64,000 nucleotides of DNA from an uncultured Prevotellaceae bacterium (GCA_902778255.1 CACYXD010000005.1:1-64000), one strand, 5' to 3'; numbered from the stretch's first letter, positions 1-8,867 are shown. A program made the numbers and translations. The notes: generated from the letters alone by a model not told the origin.

Positions 1-173
1 AAACAGGCCAAAACGCGAGGCAAAACAGGCTGAAACGCCAAGCGTTTAAGGCCAAAACGCAAGGCCGTTTAAGCTAAAACATTAAAGATTAAACATTAAC
101 CATTAAAAATATCGGCCTATGGCCTCATGTATCTTTGTAAAATTCTTGTTATTCATCGTAGTAAGTATTTTTT
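1..173. other. Non-coding window edge with A-rich short repeats
   Basis: No gene is visible. Bases 1-60 hold irregular repeats of AAAACGC and AAACAGGC, including a small inverted repeat AAACGC (33-38) and GCGTTT (42-47). A plus-strand TATCTTTG box lies at 130-137 but points into the 3' end of a minus-strand gene, so it may be fortuitous. Confidence 0.5.
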
Positions 174-1169
174 TTATTTTTTGAAGTCAATTGAATTTGG
201 CTTTGTAAAGTTGAGAGAGAGCCAGGCATAGACACCCAGCAGAATCACAAGCATCGTTTGCACCGTATGTACGATGAGTACGAAGATGAGTGCTTGTTGG
301 TCCACCACGCCATAGAGTATCAGCATGGTCTTGATGGCGAAATGCCAGGGACCGGCACCATTTGGCGTAGGCACGATCACGGCAAAGTTGGCCACCACAA
401 ACGATATCAGGGCACAGCCAAGTCCAAGGTTGGCTGTGAAGTCGAAGCAGAAGAAGGTGAGATAGTAATGCAGGAAATACATCACCCAGATGCCCACCGA
501 CAAGAACAGATAGAGGGGCAGGTCCTTCACGTCTTTCAGCGAGAGCACACCCTCCCAGATGCCGTGCAGCGTCATCTTCACCTTATTATATATAGAAAGG
601 TTTCTCAGTAATAGGTGAAGCAACAGCATGACGGCAACAGCACAAAGACCTGTCACCAGCCAGCCTGTCAATGAAAAACCGTGCAGGATATTTTCAAACG
701 AGGTGCCCGTCTTCTCAAAGAATGTGCCGAAGGTGCTCATGCCAAACAGCAGGATGATGCCTGAATAGAACATCACTATCAGCGTGTCAACGGCTCTTTC
801 CGTCACCACCGTACCCAGTGCCTTGGCAAACGATGTGCCCTCCCATCGCTTCAATACACCGCAACGGGTAAACTCACCCATGCGGGGGATAATCAGCGAC
901 ACGGCATAGCTCAGGAAAATGGCATTCACGGCTACCGAAGAGCGTGTCTTCTCGCCCAATGGCTCCAGAGTCTGTTGCCAGCGCCAGCCTCGGAAAGCCT
1001 GTGCCAGTATGCCGAAGGGGAAGGATAGGAGCATCCACGTCCAGTTCATCTCCTCCAGCATCACGTGCTTGATGCTCTGCCAATCCTCGCCACGATACAT
1101 CCAATAGAGTATGCCGCCGCCCAGTAAGAACGGCAACAATATCTTGGCTATGGTCTGCAGAATCTTCAT
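174..1169 (-). CDS. Flippase-like integral membrane protein (UPF0104 / LPG synthase TM family)
   Basis: The product (331 aa) has about eight hydrophobic segments and the look of the lysylphosphatidylglycerol synthase transmembrane domain family (UPF0104, YbhN-like). Family members are inner-membrane proteins often linked to lipid or glycan transport; a specific substrate cannot be read here. The start was placed at MKILQT because an upstream in-frame ATG lies beyond the promoter box at 1180-1187. It stands alone on the minus strand, with its promoter squeezed between its start and the next gene's stop. A member lacking the soluble synthase domain is the likely reading. Confidence 0.75.
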   Translation of the reverse strand: MKILQTIAKILLPFLLGGGILYWMYRGEDWQSIKHVMLEEMNWTWMLLSFPFGILAQAFRGWRWQQTLEPLGEKTRSSVAVNAIFLSYAVSLIIPRMGEFTRCGVLKRWEGTSFAKALGTVVTERAVDTLIVMFYSGIILLFGMSTFGTFFEKTGTSFENILHGFSLTGWLVTGLCAVAVMLLLHLLLRNLSIYNKVKMTLHGIWEGVLSLKDVKDLPLYLFLSVGIWVMYFLHYYLTFFCFDFTANLGLGCALISFVVANFAVIVPTPNGAGPWHFAIKTMLILYGVVDQQALIFVLIVHTVQTMLVILLGVYAWLSLNFTKPNSIDFKK

Positions 1170-1179
1170 TTTGATGGTG

Positions 1180-1210
1180 CAAAGGTACGAATAAGTGAGC
1201 AAAAAACAAA
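1180..1210 (-). promoter_or_regulatory. Bacteroidota-type promoter for the flippase-like gene
   Basis: On the minus strand TACCTTTG (1180-1187) is preceded, after a 19-base spacer, by TTTG (1207-1210). It lies 10 bases before the chosen start and decides it. Confidence 0.65.
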
Positions 1211-1211
1211 T

Positions 1212-3059
1212 CTATTTGAATAGTTTTTTGTTCTTACTGATGCAGATACCCTTGGATTTCGCGTTGCTCATCTTGCGGCCCAGCAGGTCGTAGGTGTCGA
1301 TATACTCAATGTGTTTGTCTTTCAATTGCACGCCCTGTACGCCACCTGTGGGCACCTTCACCGTGCGATAGGAAATATAGGGAGCCAGGTTTTTGTTGAC
1401 GGTGATGCCGTTGATAGTACCCGATTTGTTGTAGTTCTTCATGTGCAGCTCCACGCGGTCCTGATACACATAGACCATCAGGGCTTGCACGATGTTGGGT
1501 GTCTCTACGGGCATATCCCCTGGGTCAATGGTGTTATAGTAATAGCGCATAGAGCCCATAAAGGCTGAGAAGAAACTGGGCTGGGCCTGCTCTGTAACGG
1601 CCTCTTCCAGTTGCCACAGCGCCTTCTGTTGCGAGGCGGCAATGGAAATCTTTCCTGCATTGTCAGTCACGCTCAAACCTACCAGTCGGTTGCTGTTTGT
1701 CGAGGGGTAGCCCTCGTTGGTCAGGGCATAGAGGAGTGAACGGTCCTTGGCATTTTCTGCCACGATGATGCAACTGTCGCCTATGGTTAGTTCCGTTGTC
1801 CTTTCTGCTGTAATCTGTGTGTCGTCCTTCTTTGTCACCTTATAGAAATAGGTGGGGTACTTGTTGGCATTGGCCGAGAAGCGTCCGCTGGAACTGGAAA
1901 TAACATAGTTGCCGTTGGCTTCCGACCCGCTACCACTCACGCTGATGGAAAAGGCTGCCTCCGTGCCTTCGTAGGGGTCGATGGTTGCCATCGTAGGCTC
2001 ATCGACCATACCCAGGTTGATGGCGTTGAATCCTAAGTATTTGCCTGACTGCGCGCTGCGGATGTACCACTTCACGTCTTTCTTCTGCTCTTCCGGCTTT
2101 TCGTCGTTCTCAGGGTCCTGAGTCATTCCGTCCACATGGGTCTCGTCGGTGGTGGCTATCACCTGTCCGTTCATATCATAGCGGGTTACGCGCTGCGAGG
2201 TCTTGCGGCGTGTGTAGGCCTTGTCGCCCCCGTGGTCGTGGCCATAGAGCATAATCAGGTTGGGATATTTGCTCAGTGTTTTCTTCAGTAGCTTCTCACC
2301 TGCCGACGAGGCCATACCTTTCGATGGCTCGCGTATGCTGTTAGAGTCGCTGAAGGGAATGTGCAGGGCGAAGAACACGGTCTTGTCGGCATCTTCGGCA
2401 TAAATCTCTGCCAGTTTGTCGGCCACCCATTGCACCGACTCCTCTGAATAAGTATAGTCCCAAGCGCTCTTGAAGAAGTTCTTGCCACAGTTCAGGATCA
2501 CAAAGTCAAATCCGTTGATGATGTAGTGGTAGGCAGCCAACAGCGTCATCTTACCCAGATCGCCGTTGTCGGCATCCTCGTAGAAAGCTTCGCCCTCGGT
2601 CAGTTCGCCAATGTCGTTCTTCATCGGGTAGGTATAGTGGTCGCCGGCGTTGTAGGGCTTGGGTATGTTGTCCCAGTTGGCCACCTCGTAGTCGTGGTTG
2701 CCTGTCACGTAGATAACGGGTGTCGATGTGGTTGCGGGGAATGCCTTTCTCGTGCACTGGACAATCAGCTTGCGGGCCTGTTTCCAGTTGCTCTCTGCTA
2801 TGGTAGCATCGCTGGTGCAGTCGCCACCCAGCAGCATCACGTCTATCTGCTCGTTCTGCTTGATGAGGTTCACCGTCTTGGTAAACGAGCCGCGCACGGC
2901 GATACTGCTCAGGTCGCAGTCGATGAGCGACCGTTCGGTGTGAATGTCTGAGATGCAGGCCAGCGTCAGCAGTGGCTTTTCCGTCTCGCTCTGTGCGCCT
3001 GCTGCCAGTGTCAATACGGCGAGCAGTGTGGTTAGTAACGTCTTCTTCATTCTATTCAT
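1212..3059 (-). CDS. Secreted calcineurin-like metallophosphoesterase
   Basis: The 615-aa product starts with a signal peptide (MNRMKKTLL, hydrophobic run, GAQ). A metallophosphatase domain follows: CISDIHTE near residue 35, GGD near 78, GNHD near 121 and GHDHGG near 273, the metal-binding Asp/His/Asn residues of the family. The middle resembles a beta-sandwich. The C-terminus contains YDLLGRKM and ends in a lysine-rich strand, resembling the short C-terminal domain of proteins exported by the type IX system, so surface or periplasmic location is likely. A promoter box TAACTTTG is at 3088-3095. Substrate unknown; a second ATG at 3050 is an equally good start. Confidence 0.8.
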   Translation of the reverse strand: MNRMKKTLLTTLLAVLTLAAGAQSETEKPLLTLACISDIHTERSLIDCDLSSIAVRGSFTKTVNLIKQNEQIDVMLLGGDCTSDATIAESNWKQARKLIVQCTRKAFPATTSTPVIYVTGNHDYEVANWDNIPKPYNAGDHYTYPMKNDIGELTEGEAFYEDADNGDLGKMTLLAAYHYIINGFDFVILNCGKNFFKSAWDYTYSEESVQWVADKLAEIYAEDADKTVFFALHIPFSDSNSIREPSKGMASSAGEKLLKKTLSKYPNLIMLYGHDHGGDKAYTRRKTSQRVTRYDMNGQVIATTDETHVDGMTQDPENDEKPEEQKKDVKWYIRSAQSGKYLGFNAINLGMVDEPTMATIDPYEGTEAAFSISVSGSGSEANGNYVISSSSGRFSANANKYPTYFYKVTKKDDTQITAERTTELTIGDSCIIVAENAKDRSLLYALTNEGYPSTNSNRLVGLSVTDNAGKISIAASQQKALWQLEEAVTEQAQPSFFSAFMGSMRYYYNTIDPGDMPVETPNIVQALMVYVYQDRVELHMKNYNKSGTINGITVNKNLAPYISYRTVKVPTGGVQGVQLKDKHIEYIDTYDLLGRKMSNAKSKGICISKNKKLFK

Positions 3060-3087
3060 GTTATTTGGGCTTCTTGTTATTCGCTTG

Positions 3088-3095
3088 CAAAGTTA
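3088..3095 (-). promoter_or_regulatory. Promoter -7 box of the phosphoesterase gene
   Basis: TAACTTTG on the minus strand, 28 bases before the start codon; matches TAnnTTTG. No clear -33 box. Confidence 0.5.
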
Positions 3096-3109
3096 ATCAT
3101 TTTCTTGGA

Positions 3110-3514
3110 TTATATTAAGGTCCCCTTGCGGTAACCCATGCCTGTGACATGACAGATGAGACGGCCTTCCTGATTGGTCACACGCACCTCAACGGCGGGA
3201 ATCTTATGATGGTCGCAGATGCCAATGGCCTCGGCACGGAGCAGGTCGCCCTCTTTGGCACTCGACACAAACATGATGCTGCTATTGATGCCAAAGGTGA
3301 GTTGCCCCTGATAGTTCATCCAGGCAGCAATGGCAAGGTCGGCAAGGGTGAAGAGGGCACCGCCCTGACACACGTGTCCACCGTTCAGGTGCTCGGCCGT
3401 CACCTTCATCTCGGCTACAGCGTGATTGGCATCAACCTCTGTTATCTGGCAGCCGGCATTGGCTGCAAAACGATCCGTACGATTCAGCAGTTCTTGTATG
3501 CTTGTTTTCATCAT
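3110..3514 (-). CDS. PaaI/hotdog-fold acyl-CoA thioesterase
   Basis: The 134-aa product is a single hotdog-fold thioesterase. The motif HVCQGGALFTLAD matches the PaaI/4HBT family HG-x-GGAxxxLAD signature, with the acidic catalytic residue of the ALADLA helix. It should hydrolyse acyl-CoA esters, perhaps aromatic ones; the substrate is not visible. The start was set at the double ATG at 3514/3511, since the longer frame would cross the promoter box TATTTTTG at 3543-3550. I infer that it was the direct downstream neighbour of dnaK before the island inserted, because the left end of the island keeps a dnaK-like 3' tail. Confidence 0.82.
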   Translation of the reverse strand: MMKTSIQELLNRTDRFAANAGCQITEVDANHAVAEMKVTAEHLNGGHVCQGGALFTLADLAIAAWMNYQGQLTFGINSSIMFVSSAKEGDLLRAEAIGICDHHKIPAVEVRVTNQEGRLICHVTGMGYRKGTLI

Positions 3515-3542
3515 CCTAATTTGTCTCAAATGGTTTGCGCTG

Positions 3543-3550
3543 CAAAAATA
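3543..3550 (-). promoter_or_regulatory. Promoter -7 box of the thioesterase gene
   Basis: TATTTTTG on the minus strand, about 29 bases before the start; an ATTG at 3569-3572 gives an 18-base spacer. Confidence 0.5.
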
Positions 3551-3559
3551 CAAATAAAC

Positions 3560-3584
3560 CCGCATAAGCAATATGCCTACGCGG
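3560..3584. terminator. Hairpin terminator, probably the original dnaK terminator
   Basis: CCGCATAAGC (3560-3569) pairs with GCCTACGCGG (3575-3584) around a 5-base loop, with two G-T pairs. T-rich runs flank both sides. It lies just past the displaced FEEVK-stop tail at the left island end, where a dnaK terminator would be expected before insertion. Confidence 0.6.
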
Positions 3585-3610
3585 ATTTTTCTTATGATTA
3601 TCGTGTTTTG

Positions 3611-3628
3611 TTACTTCACCTCCTCGAA
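3611..3628 (-). other. attL: displaced dnaK 3' tail with 11-bp core
   Basis: On the minus strand the core TTCGAGGAGGT (plus coordinates 3618-3628) is followed by GAAGTAA, so it reads F-E-E-V-K-stop, exactly the end of DnaK. The same 11 bases occur in phase at the real dnaK end (20885-20895). I read this as the chromosomal half of a site-specific insertion. A longer frame running into it (to 3793) is not considered a gene. Confidence 0.75.
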
Positions 3629-3674
3629 TGAGACATTCATTGATTTACAACTACTTGCGTGAGCCTGGTGTTTC

Positions 3675-3688
3675 AATGTCGCAAAATG
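3675..3688 (+). repeat. Candidate integrase arm site, left end
   Basis: AATGTCGCAAAATG here nearly matches AATGTCGCAAAAATG at 20744-20758 near the other island end. A 14-bp palindrome, ATGCTTATAAGCAT (3686-3699), overlaps it. Arm-site role is inferred from position. Confidence 0.5.
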
Positions 3689-3807
3689 CTTATAAGCATC
3701 CGTGTAGCAAATATCTAACAACCGTCGGCAAAGGTACACATTTCTTCCCAAATTGAGATAAGAAAACCGATAAAAAGTTTGGAACAATACCAATTTTTAA
3801 CAAAAGG

Positions 3808-3839
3808 TTTGGGAGATTCGGAAAGAATTCGTACCTTTG
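3808..3839 (+). promoter_or_regulatory. Orphan promoter with full -33 and -7 boxes
   Basis: TTTG (3808-3811), a 20-base spacer and TACCTTTG (3832-3839) form an ideal Bacteroidota promoter on the plus strand, but no plus-strand gene follows for kilobases. Confidence 0.6.
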
Positions 3840-3846
3840 CGCCACC

Positions 3847-3885
3847 AGAACCCGCCAAGCCTCTCCTTGATGCTCAAATGTGCGG
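3847..3885 (+). ncRNA. Possible short RNA with hairpin
   Basis: Just downstream of the orphan promoter, ACCCGC and GCGGGT form a 6-bp stem across a loop of about 27 bases, followed by TCGTTTTATATTTT. A transcript of some 40-60 nt ending there is possible. Family not recognised; low certainty. Confidence 0.25.
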
Positions 3886-3951
3886 GTCGTTTTATATTTT
3901 GTCGATCATGACCGATGATATTCTTCTTATCTGCTACTATCTTATTCTTTC

Positions 3952-3992
3952 AGGACATCTTATAGGACACTTATAGGACATCTTTTAGGACA
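3952..3992 (+). repeat. Four AGGACA direct repeats, 11-12 bp period
   Basis: AGGACA begins at 3952, 3964, 3975 and 3987, each followed by a T/C-rich tail such as TCTTAT. One more AGGACAT is at 20796-20802 near the other island end. Helical-turn spacing suggests protein binding, perhaps by the integrase or excisionase. Confidence 0.55.
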
Positions 3993-4211
3993 TTACTCGA
4001 GTAATATGTCTATCTGCCCTTTTATGTTGGCTGATTTTCAGTTGGTTAGAGCTATTTTGTATGCTTGTTTGCTTATTTATCCGCCCTTTTATCTGCCCTT
4101 TCACTTTCCTATATATTTCTCCCCTTCTCATTGATTTTTTTTAGTCCCGCTTTATGCTGTGGTGTGTCATCATCACGTCTTTAGGTCTACCACGACAAAG
4201 CAGCGAAATTT

Positions 4212-4238
4212 AATTGCGAACGCAGTGTGTTCGCAATT
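4212..4238 (-). terminator. Terminator of the restriction operon
   Basis: Perfect 10-bp inverted repeat AATTGCGAAC / GTTCGCAATT with a 7-base loop, located 3' of vsr. T-rich runs on the minus side support transcription termination after the ten-gene operon. Confidence 0.6.
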
Positions 4239-4285
4239 GGGTAAGTCCTATAAAACTGTCGACTTTGTTCCAGTTGCTTTATTTA

Positions 4286-4813
4286 TCACACCTCACTCTC
4301 TGCCGCCATCGGCATCTGCATATTCTCTTCTTCCAATTGCAGATAAGGAGTCGTTTTTGCTCCATGATCCTGAAGCCAGATATGGTTCAGGGTAAAGGCT
4401 ATTGAGTCCAACGTCTCCTCACGCTTCGATGGCTTCAATTCGCACTCCCATACAATGATGCAATGCCAGCCCATGCTGGCTAGTGTGCGCTGCTCTTCAC
4501 GGTCGCGTTCCTTATTCCGGCGTATTTTTGCTACCCAAAAGTCTCGGTTTGTCTTTGGAATCTTACAACACTCAGAGTTTTCAAATACTTTCATATCTAC
4601 CAAATGGCCATGCCAAAAGCAACCGTTCACAAAGATACACGTTCTATATTTCCTCAGCACCAAATCCGGATGACCAGGCAACCGCTTATGGTTCAGCCTA
4701 TAACGGAACCCTCTCTTCCACAGCCCATGACGCACAATCATCTCCGGCTTCGTGTTCTTCGACCGAATCGCCGCCATATTGGCGTGCCGTTGTTGAGATG
4801 AGAGTTTATCCAT
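4286..4813 (-). CDS. vsr: Very-short-patch mismatch endonuclease Vsr
   Basis: The 175-aa product carries the Vsr signature: KNTKPEM near the N-terminus, then LPGHPDLV with the catalytic Asp, CIFVNGCFWHGH with zinc- and metal-binding Cys/His, and IVWECEL near the end. Vsr nicks 5' of T in T:G mismatches that arise by deamination of 5-methylcytosine, so it protects sites methylated by the C5 methyltransferases upstream. It is the last gene of the operon, 12 bases after R2, and is followed by a hairpin terminator. The tail of about 25 residues past the fold is unremarkable. Confidence 0.92.
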   Translation of the reverse strand: MDKLSSQQRHANMAAIRSKNTKPEMIVRHGLWKRGFRYRLNHKRLPGHPDLVLRKYRTCIFVNGCFWHGHLVDMKVFENSECCKIPKTNRDFWVAKIRRNKERDREEQRTLASMGWHCIIVWECELKPSKREETLDSIAFTLNHIWLQDHGAKTTPYLQLEEENMQMPMAAESEV

Positions 4814-4825
4814 AATACGGGAATA

Positions 4826-7156
4826 TTACAGTCTGTAATCCATTAACTCTCTTCCTATTGGATAGATTGGTGCGCCTTCCACAAAATTGTTATCGAAAAC
4901 ACGATGAGTAGAAATGAGCCTGTGAATGTCGAAATTCCCGATAGATACCTCTTCGTCAAAACGGAAAACAAAATAGTCGCCTTTAGGCTCTCGCGGATAA
5001 AGGGCCTGCCGCATCCTTCCCTCACTCATTTCCGCAAAGTCGTGGATACGAAAAACATGATATTTGTTTTCTTCCTCATGCCCCTCTTCATAAAGTATGG
5101 CGAATTTTGGCCGCATCTTCCTGATTCTACTTTTTGGCATGGCTCCCTGGCGCGTTGGATCTAGACGTACATTGTATATCAGCGAACCTCTGTCATTTTT
5201 ACCCGTTATCCAATCCCAATGCTCTTGGTCATGATACAAGCCGACCACAAAATAATCATCCAGATAGCGTTCCACATGATATTCTGGCAACCAATCCTTT
5301 GGCACAGGTGAGTAAGGATGTTCTGCCTGATATTGCGCCACTTGCTGTTCCAACTGCTCCTTAGGATTCTCACCCAGCGTCACGCTCTTTATCTCGAAGA
5401 ATTCGTTAAGCAAATGATATGTTTCAGAATCTTTAGTGTCTGCTCCCTCGCGCTTTTCCAAAGCGAGTGCATACAGGTTCCTGTCGCCATAGGGACGATA
5501 TAACTTGCCTTGCAACTCCTTGAAGTGGTCTTTGATGAACTGTTCGCCAGCCAAAGCATTACCCTTGCTCTTCAAAGCATAGAAGTCGAACTTGTCTTGC
5601 AACACTTGCCTTATTCCCCTGCGGAAGATGTCGCGCACTTCCGTCCTCCATGCGGCTTTCTCGTTCTGCTTGTTTCGGGCATAAAGATAGAGCACATAGA
5701 GGAAGTTCACATCGTAGTGTGATAAGATCAGCGTGTCACGATCAAACAGGCGGTCTTCAAACTGGAAAGAAGTATAAGTGTGGTGTTTGGGATGGACCTC
5801 GATGTTCTTGCTGGCAATATATCTGCGCTCCTTATCAACGAAAGCCGAAATGAAGAAGTTCGGTATCACGTTGTAGCCTTCTGTCAACGGGTCTTGCTCA
5901 TCGTCGCGTAGCCTGATCTTTCCGTATTTCTCCTTATCCTCCCTATATGCTTCCTTTTCCTCATCCGTCCAGCCTTCTCGTTGTCCTTTCATAAAGAGGT
6001 CAATATTCCATTGTATGACGTTCCTGGCATAAGTATATTGCTTATATACAGATTCACGCCCCAACGGATGACCAGCCTTGTAATATTTCGAATCACCGAT
6101 GTAGTATATTTCGTCTTGCTGCTCGTTGCTATGCGTCAGCCCATAATAGGTGTACATGTGGTCCACCCGTTTGCCGTCAGTCTGTTCTTTCAGTCCTCGT
6201 GGCGGGTTCTTTTCACCAATCAGTTCGTCAATCATCGCTTCGAACACATGCTCGAAACTCTTTGCTAATAAATATTCCTTTTGGTCGGCATTTATCGCTA
6301 TTCGATGACTCGTTTCAAAAAATGCAAAGCACAGATCCCACAACTGTAGAGTCTTGTCGGCAAAATACTTGTATTTGATTTGTCTCAGGTGTATCTTACC
6401 CCTGCCTTTGAGATAGTTCTCAAACTGATGTCCTTTTATCAGTTCATAGTTGCAGTTGATAGGTGTCCTAAAGCCGTATGTCTCGTTCAGGTAGTTCAGA
6501 ATACTGAAGAAAATCACAAATAGTTCTTCTTCGTAATTAACTTGTCGCTTCTTGTTCACAGGGTCAAGGTAAAGCACATCGTCCTGCTGAATCAGAGGCT
6601 GCGAACGGCTGATGGTCTTGCTCCAGTTTATTTTGTTTAATCCTGAATGCAGGTTTTTGATGGTGAACAGGAAGAAGTTCTGATTCTCCTGATTAAAGCG
6701 GATAAGCGAAAGTACGATGTCCAGATACGTGTTTATCTCTTTTCTTCGCCCTTTACCTTCTTGCGGTAATTGGCGGTAGTATATGACTTTACTCTCCTTA
6801 TTCAACTTACGATAGACGCTCAGCGAACGGTAAATCCAAACAGCAAACTCATAGAGGAACTTCCTATAATCCTTAGGCAGATGTCTTTCCTGCCCTTCTT
6901 GGGTGATGATGTCCTCCGGCTTGATGTCTTCGCCGGTTTCCTTACTCACTACATTTGCCAGCACCTCATGCTTGTTCTTGTCAGTCAACAGTACTTTGGG
7001 CAGGATGAACACACAGTCGCCAATGCTCGGATTATAGTAGTAGCCAACATAGCTGACGCTGATCTTCTGTTCAACGTCCTGCAGCGTACTGATGTCTTTC
7101 AACACCGCCTGTACTTTTGCCGCTTCGTACTGATGTTCCTCAAAGATTATCCGCAT
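4826..7156 (-). CDS. LlaJI-type restriction endonuclease subunit R2
   Basis: The 776-aa product resembles the LlaJI restriction endonuclease family (RE_LlaJI; the B. subtilis BsuMI component YdjA is similar). A PD-(D/E)xK nuclease core is visible: D332 in RVDHMY, then the strand YYIGDSKYYK with D355 and K357. In LlaJI systems this subunit works with an McrB-like NTPase to cut DNA lacking C5 methylation. Its ATG overlaps the stop of the R1 reading frame by one base (TGATG), typical of translational coupling, and vsr follows 12 bases downstream. The protein looks intact, unlike its partner R1. It could act in an McrC-like way. Confidence 0.8.
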   Translation of the reverse strand: MRIIFEEHQYEAAKVQAVLKDISTLQDVEQKISVSYVGYYYNPSIGDCVFILPKVLLTDKNKHEVLANVVSKETGEDIKPEDIITQEGQERHLPKDYRKFLYEFAVWIYRSLSVYRKLNKESKVIYYRQLPQEGKGRRKEINTYLDIVLSLIRFNQENQNFFLFTIKNLHSGLNKINWSKTISRSQPLIQQDDVLYLDPVNKKRQVNYEEELFVIFFSILNYLNETYGFRTPINCNYELIKGHQFENYLKGRGKIHLRQIKYKYFADKTLQLWDLCFAFFETSHRIAINADQKEYLLAKSFEHVFEAMIDELIGEKNPPRGLKEQTDGKRVDHMYTYYGLTHSNEQQDEIYYIGDSKYYKAGHPLGRESVYKQYTYARNVIQWNIDLFMKGQREGWTDEEKEAYREDKEKYGKIRLRDDEQDPLTEGYNVIPNFFISAFVDKERRYIASKNIEVHPKHHTYTSFQFEDRLFDRDTLILSHYDVNFLYVLYLYARNKQNEKAAWRTEVRDIFRRGIRQVLQDKFDFYALKSKGNALAGEQFIKDHFKELQGKLYRPYGDRNLYALALEKREGADTKDSETYHLLNEFFEIKSVTLGENPKEQLEQQVAQYQAEHPYSPVPKDWLPEYHVERYLDDYFVVGLYHDQEHWDWITGKNDRGSLIYNVRLDPTRQGAMPKSRIRKMRPKFAILYEEGHEEENKYHVFRIHDFAEMSEGRMRQALYPREPKGDYFVFRFDEEVSIGNFDIHRLISTHRVFDNNFVEGAPIYPIGRELMDYRL

Positions 7157-8866
7157 CAGTTGCTTTCTTTCTTATCGTCACCTTTCCAGGCCATTACATG
7201 CTCAATGAACTGCTTCACCACATCATCTACAACGTTGCCGTCTTCATCGTAGAACTCGGGGAAAGTCAGGTCTTCTTCCTTACCATCCTCCTTCTTGTAC
7301 TTGAATAGGTTGGCATCATCAAATCCATAGTCCTTGAACACGTCATTCCACAAATAGAATAGAACTTTCGATACAAAGGTCTCAGTCGTAATCTTCTTTT
7401 CTTCGTTTGCCTGACAGAAGAAGTAGCCCAGCTGCTTATCTGCACTGGAGGTCATGTTATTGATAATCTTATTAATCTGTTGAATGAACCCATACCAGTC
7501 CTGACCATTTGTTTCAATCTTCCAGTTCAAAGGAATCTTCTTTCCTTCGGCATCTGTTTCGTATTCTCCATTCTCGTTTTTCTTATAGCCATTGGTTATC
7601 TTGATGTACTTCCATTCCCAACGGCGTTTGAATGCGGAATCAATAGGGAACAGACTTTGGTCACTGGTATTCATCGTGGCCCAGATAGAAACATTTCTTT
7701 TGGCCATCATTGAGATTACCAAATCCATTTTCTTTATTTCTACTTAAAAAAGTTCGAATATCATCGTCTGCAGTTATGGGATACTTTGAATATCCATATT
7801 GATTTCTATCTAACAATTGAAACAAATCTCCAAATATCTGTGCACAATTACCTCTGTTAATTTCTTCTATAATTAAATAGAAGGGATTAGGCATACTCTT
7901 CCATGCTTTAACATATGCTTTTAAGAATGCTTGCGGGGTAAAATTGTAAATTATTTTATCTTCATCCGACTCGCTCTCTTTTTCTTTCATCGTCGGTTTG
8001 TATGCCCCAACAAACGATGCGTAATCCGAATCAGGATGGAAAGTTGTTCGCTCATGAGGAGCGTTAACTATAATTCTTTCAATTGTGTCAGATTTACCTG
8101 TACCAGGTGCTCCATAAAAAATCATTTGGAGTGGTTTGTCTTTCGCAATAGCGAAACTTGGAGTTACAACACTTGGAGCCTCTTTTACTAGTTCCATAGC
8201 CTTATTAACATCTCCTACATGCAAATGGTCTCTTTCTTTCATATACCACAAAAAAAATTCTGGTTTAAACAATAGCAAATTATATGTAGAACTGGCAGAG
8301 AAAGTTTTACGATGCAAACTTACTCCATTCAGATAAGCCTTACGAATATATTCTCCTTCTGTCTGAAAAGTTGAAGTTGGATTGATAAGTTCTGTTTCAG
8401 ATTTGCATAAGACCTCTGCAGGCATTCCTACAAACATGACATTCTTGCAATCCTTATCTTGTTTGTATATACCAATACAGTAACACTCAAGATTAGACAA
8501 TTCTTCCTTCGCATCACGGTATTTTGTAGCCGCTTTTATATCTTTAAGACTAGGCGTCCATCTACTTCCTGGCGTCAATTGCGTTCTAAGTTCCATTTCC
8601 CTACTTCTACCCGCACCCCCTTCGTAAAGGATGAAAACATATACGTAAAAAGTATTATTGCTAAATCCTTCTTTGTTAAATGTACCTCTCAAGAGCGCAT
8701 CGGTTCTTGTAATATTTCCTCGTTTAGAAAGAACTTCAAAAGAGAATAATCCATTGAAATGAATATCCATTTGGGAGATGAACTCATTTTCAGCATTGTA
8801 GTCTGTAAAACTATCACCTTCCACGAATGGGAACCATGGTTTATATGTATCAATTATTGTTGGCAT
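7156..8866 (-). pseudogene. LlaJI-type R1, McrB-like AAA+ NTPase, split by a +1 frameshift
   Basis: The first part (8866 to 7661, 401 codons) has an N-terminal specificity-like region, Walker A GAPGTGKS at residues 252-259 and the McrB-type Walker B YLIIEEINRGN at 330-340. It runs out of frame near codon 385 and stops. The next frame (ATG at 7728, stop at 7156) continues the fold with ISMMAKRN, WATMNTSDQS and AFKRRWEW, the sensor and arginine-finger part of the same domain. One extra base (or two missing) between about 7700 and 7740 accounts for it; the A6 run at 7745-7750 is not the cause, because stops in the other frame lie between. R1 starts 1 base after M2. Real inactivation, assembly error, or frameshifting are all possible. 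Confidence 0.8.
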
Positions 8867-8867
8867 A

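Larger units (their letters stand above)
3629..4285. other. 657-bp non-coding left end of the island
   Basis: No credible gene. It holds a candidate arm site (3675-3688), a minus-strand TACCTTTG box (3729-3736), a full plus-strand promoter (3808-3839) followed by a small hairpin, four AGGACA repeats (3952-3992), T- and C-rich sequence with repeated CTGCCCTTT (about 4013-4110), and the terminator of the restriction operon (4212-4238). Confidence 0.6.

Noticed and set aside
3611-3793. 60-codon minus-strand frame ending in SFEEVK
   Set aside because: Its end is the displaced dnaK tail at the attachment site; upstream residues look random and no start signal is present.
7745-7750. Homopolymer slippage in the A6 run as cause of the R1 frameshift
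   Set aside because: Changing the run by one base brings an immediate stop in either direction; the frame switch must lie further downstream in the gene.
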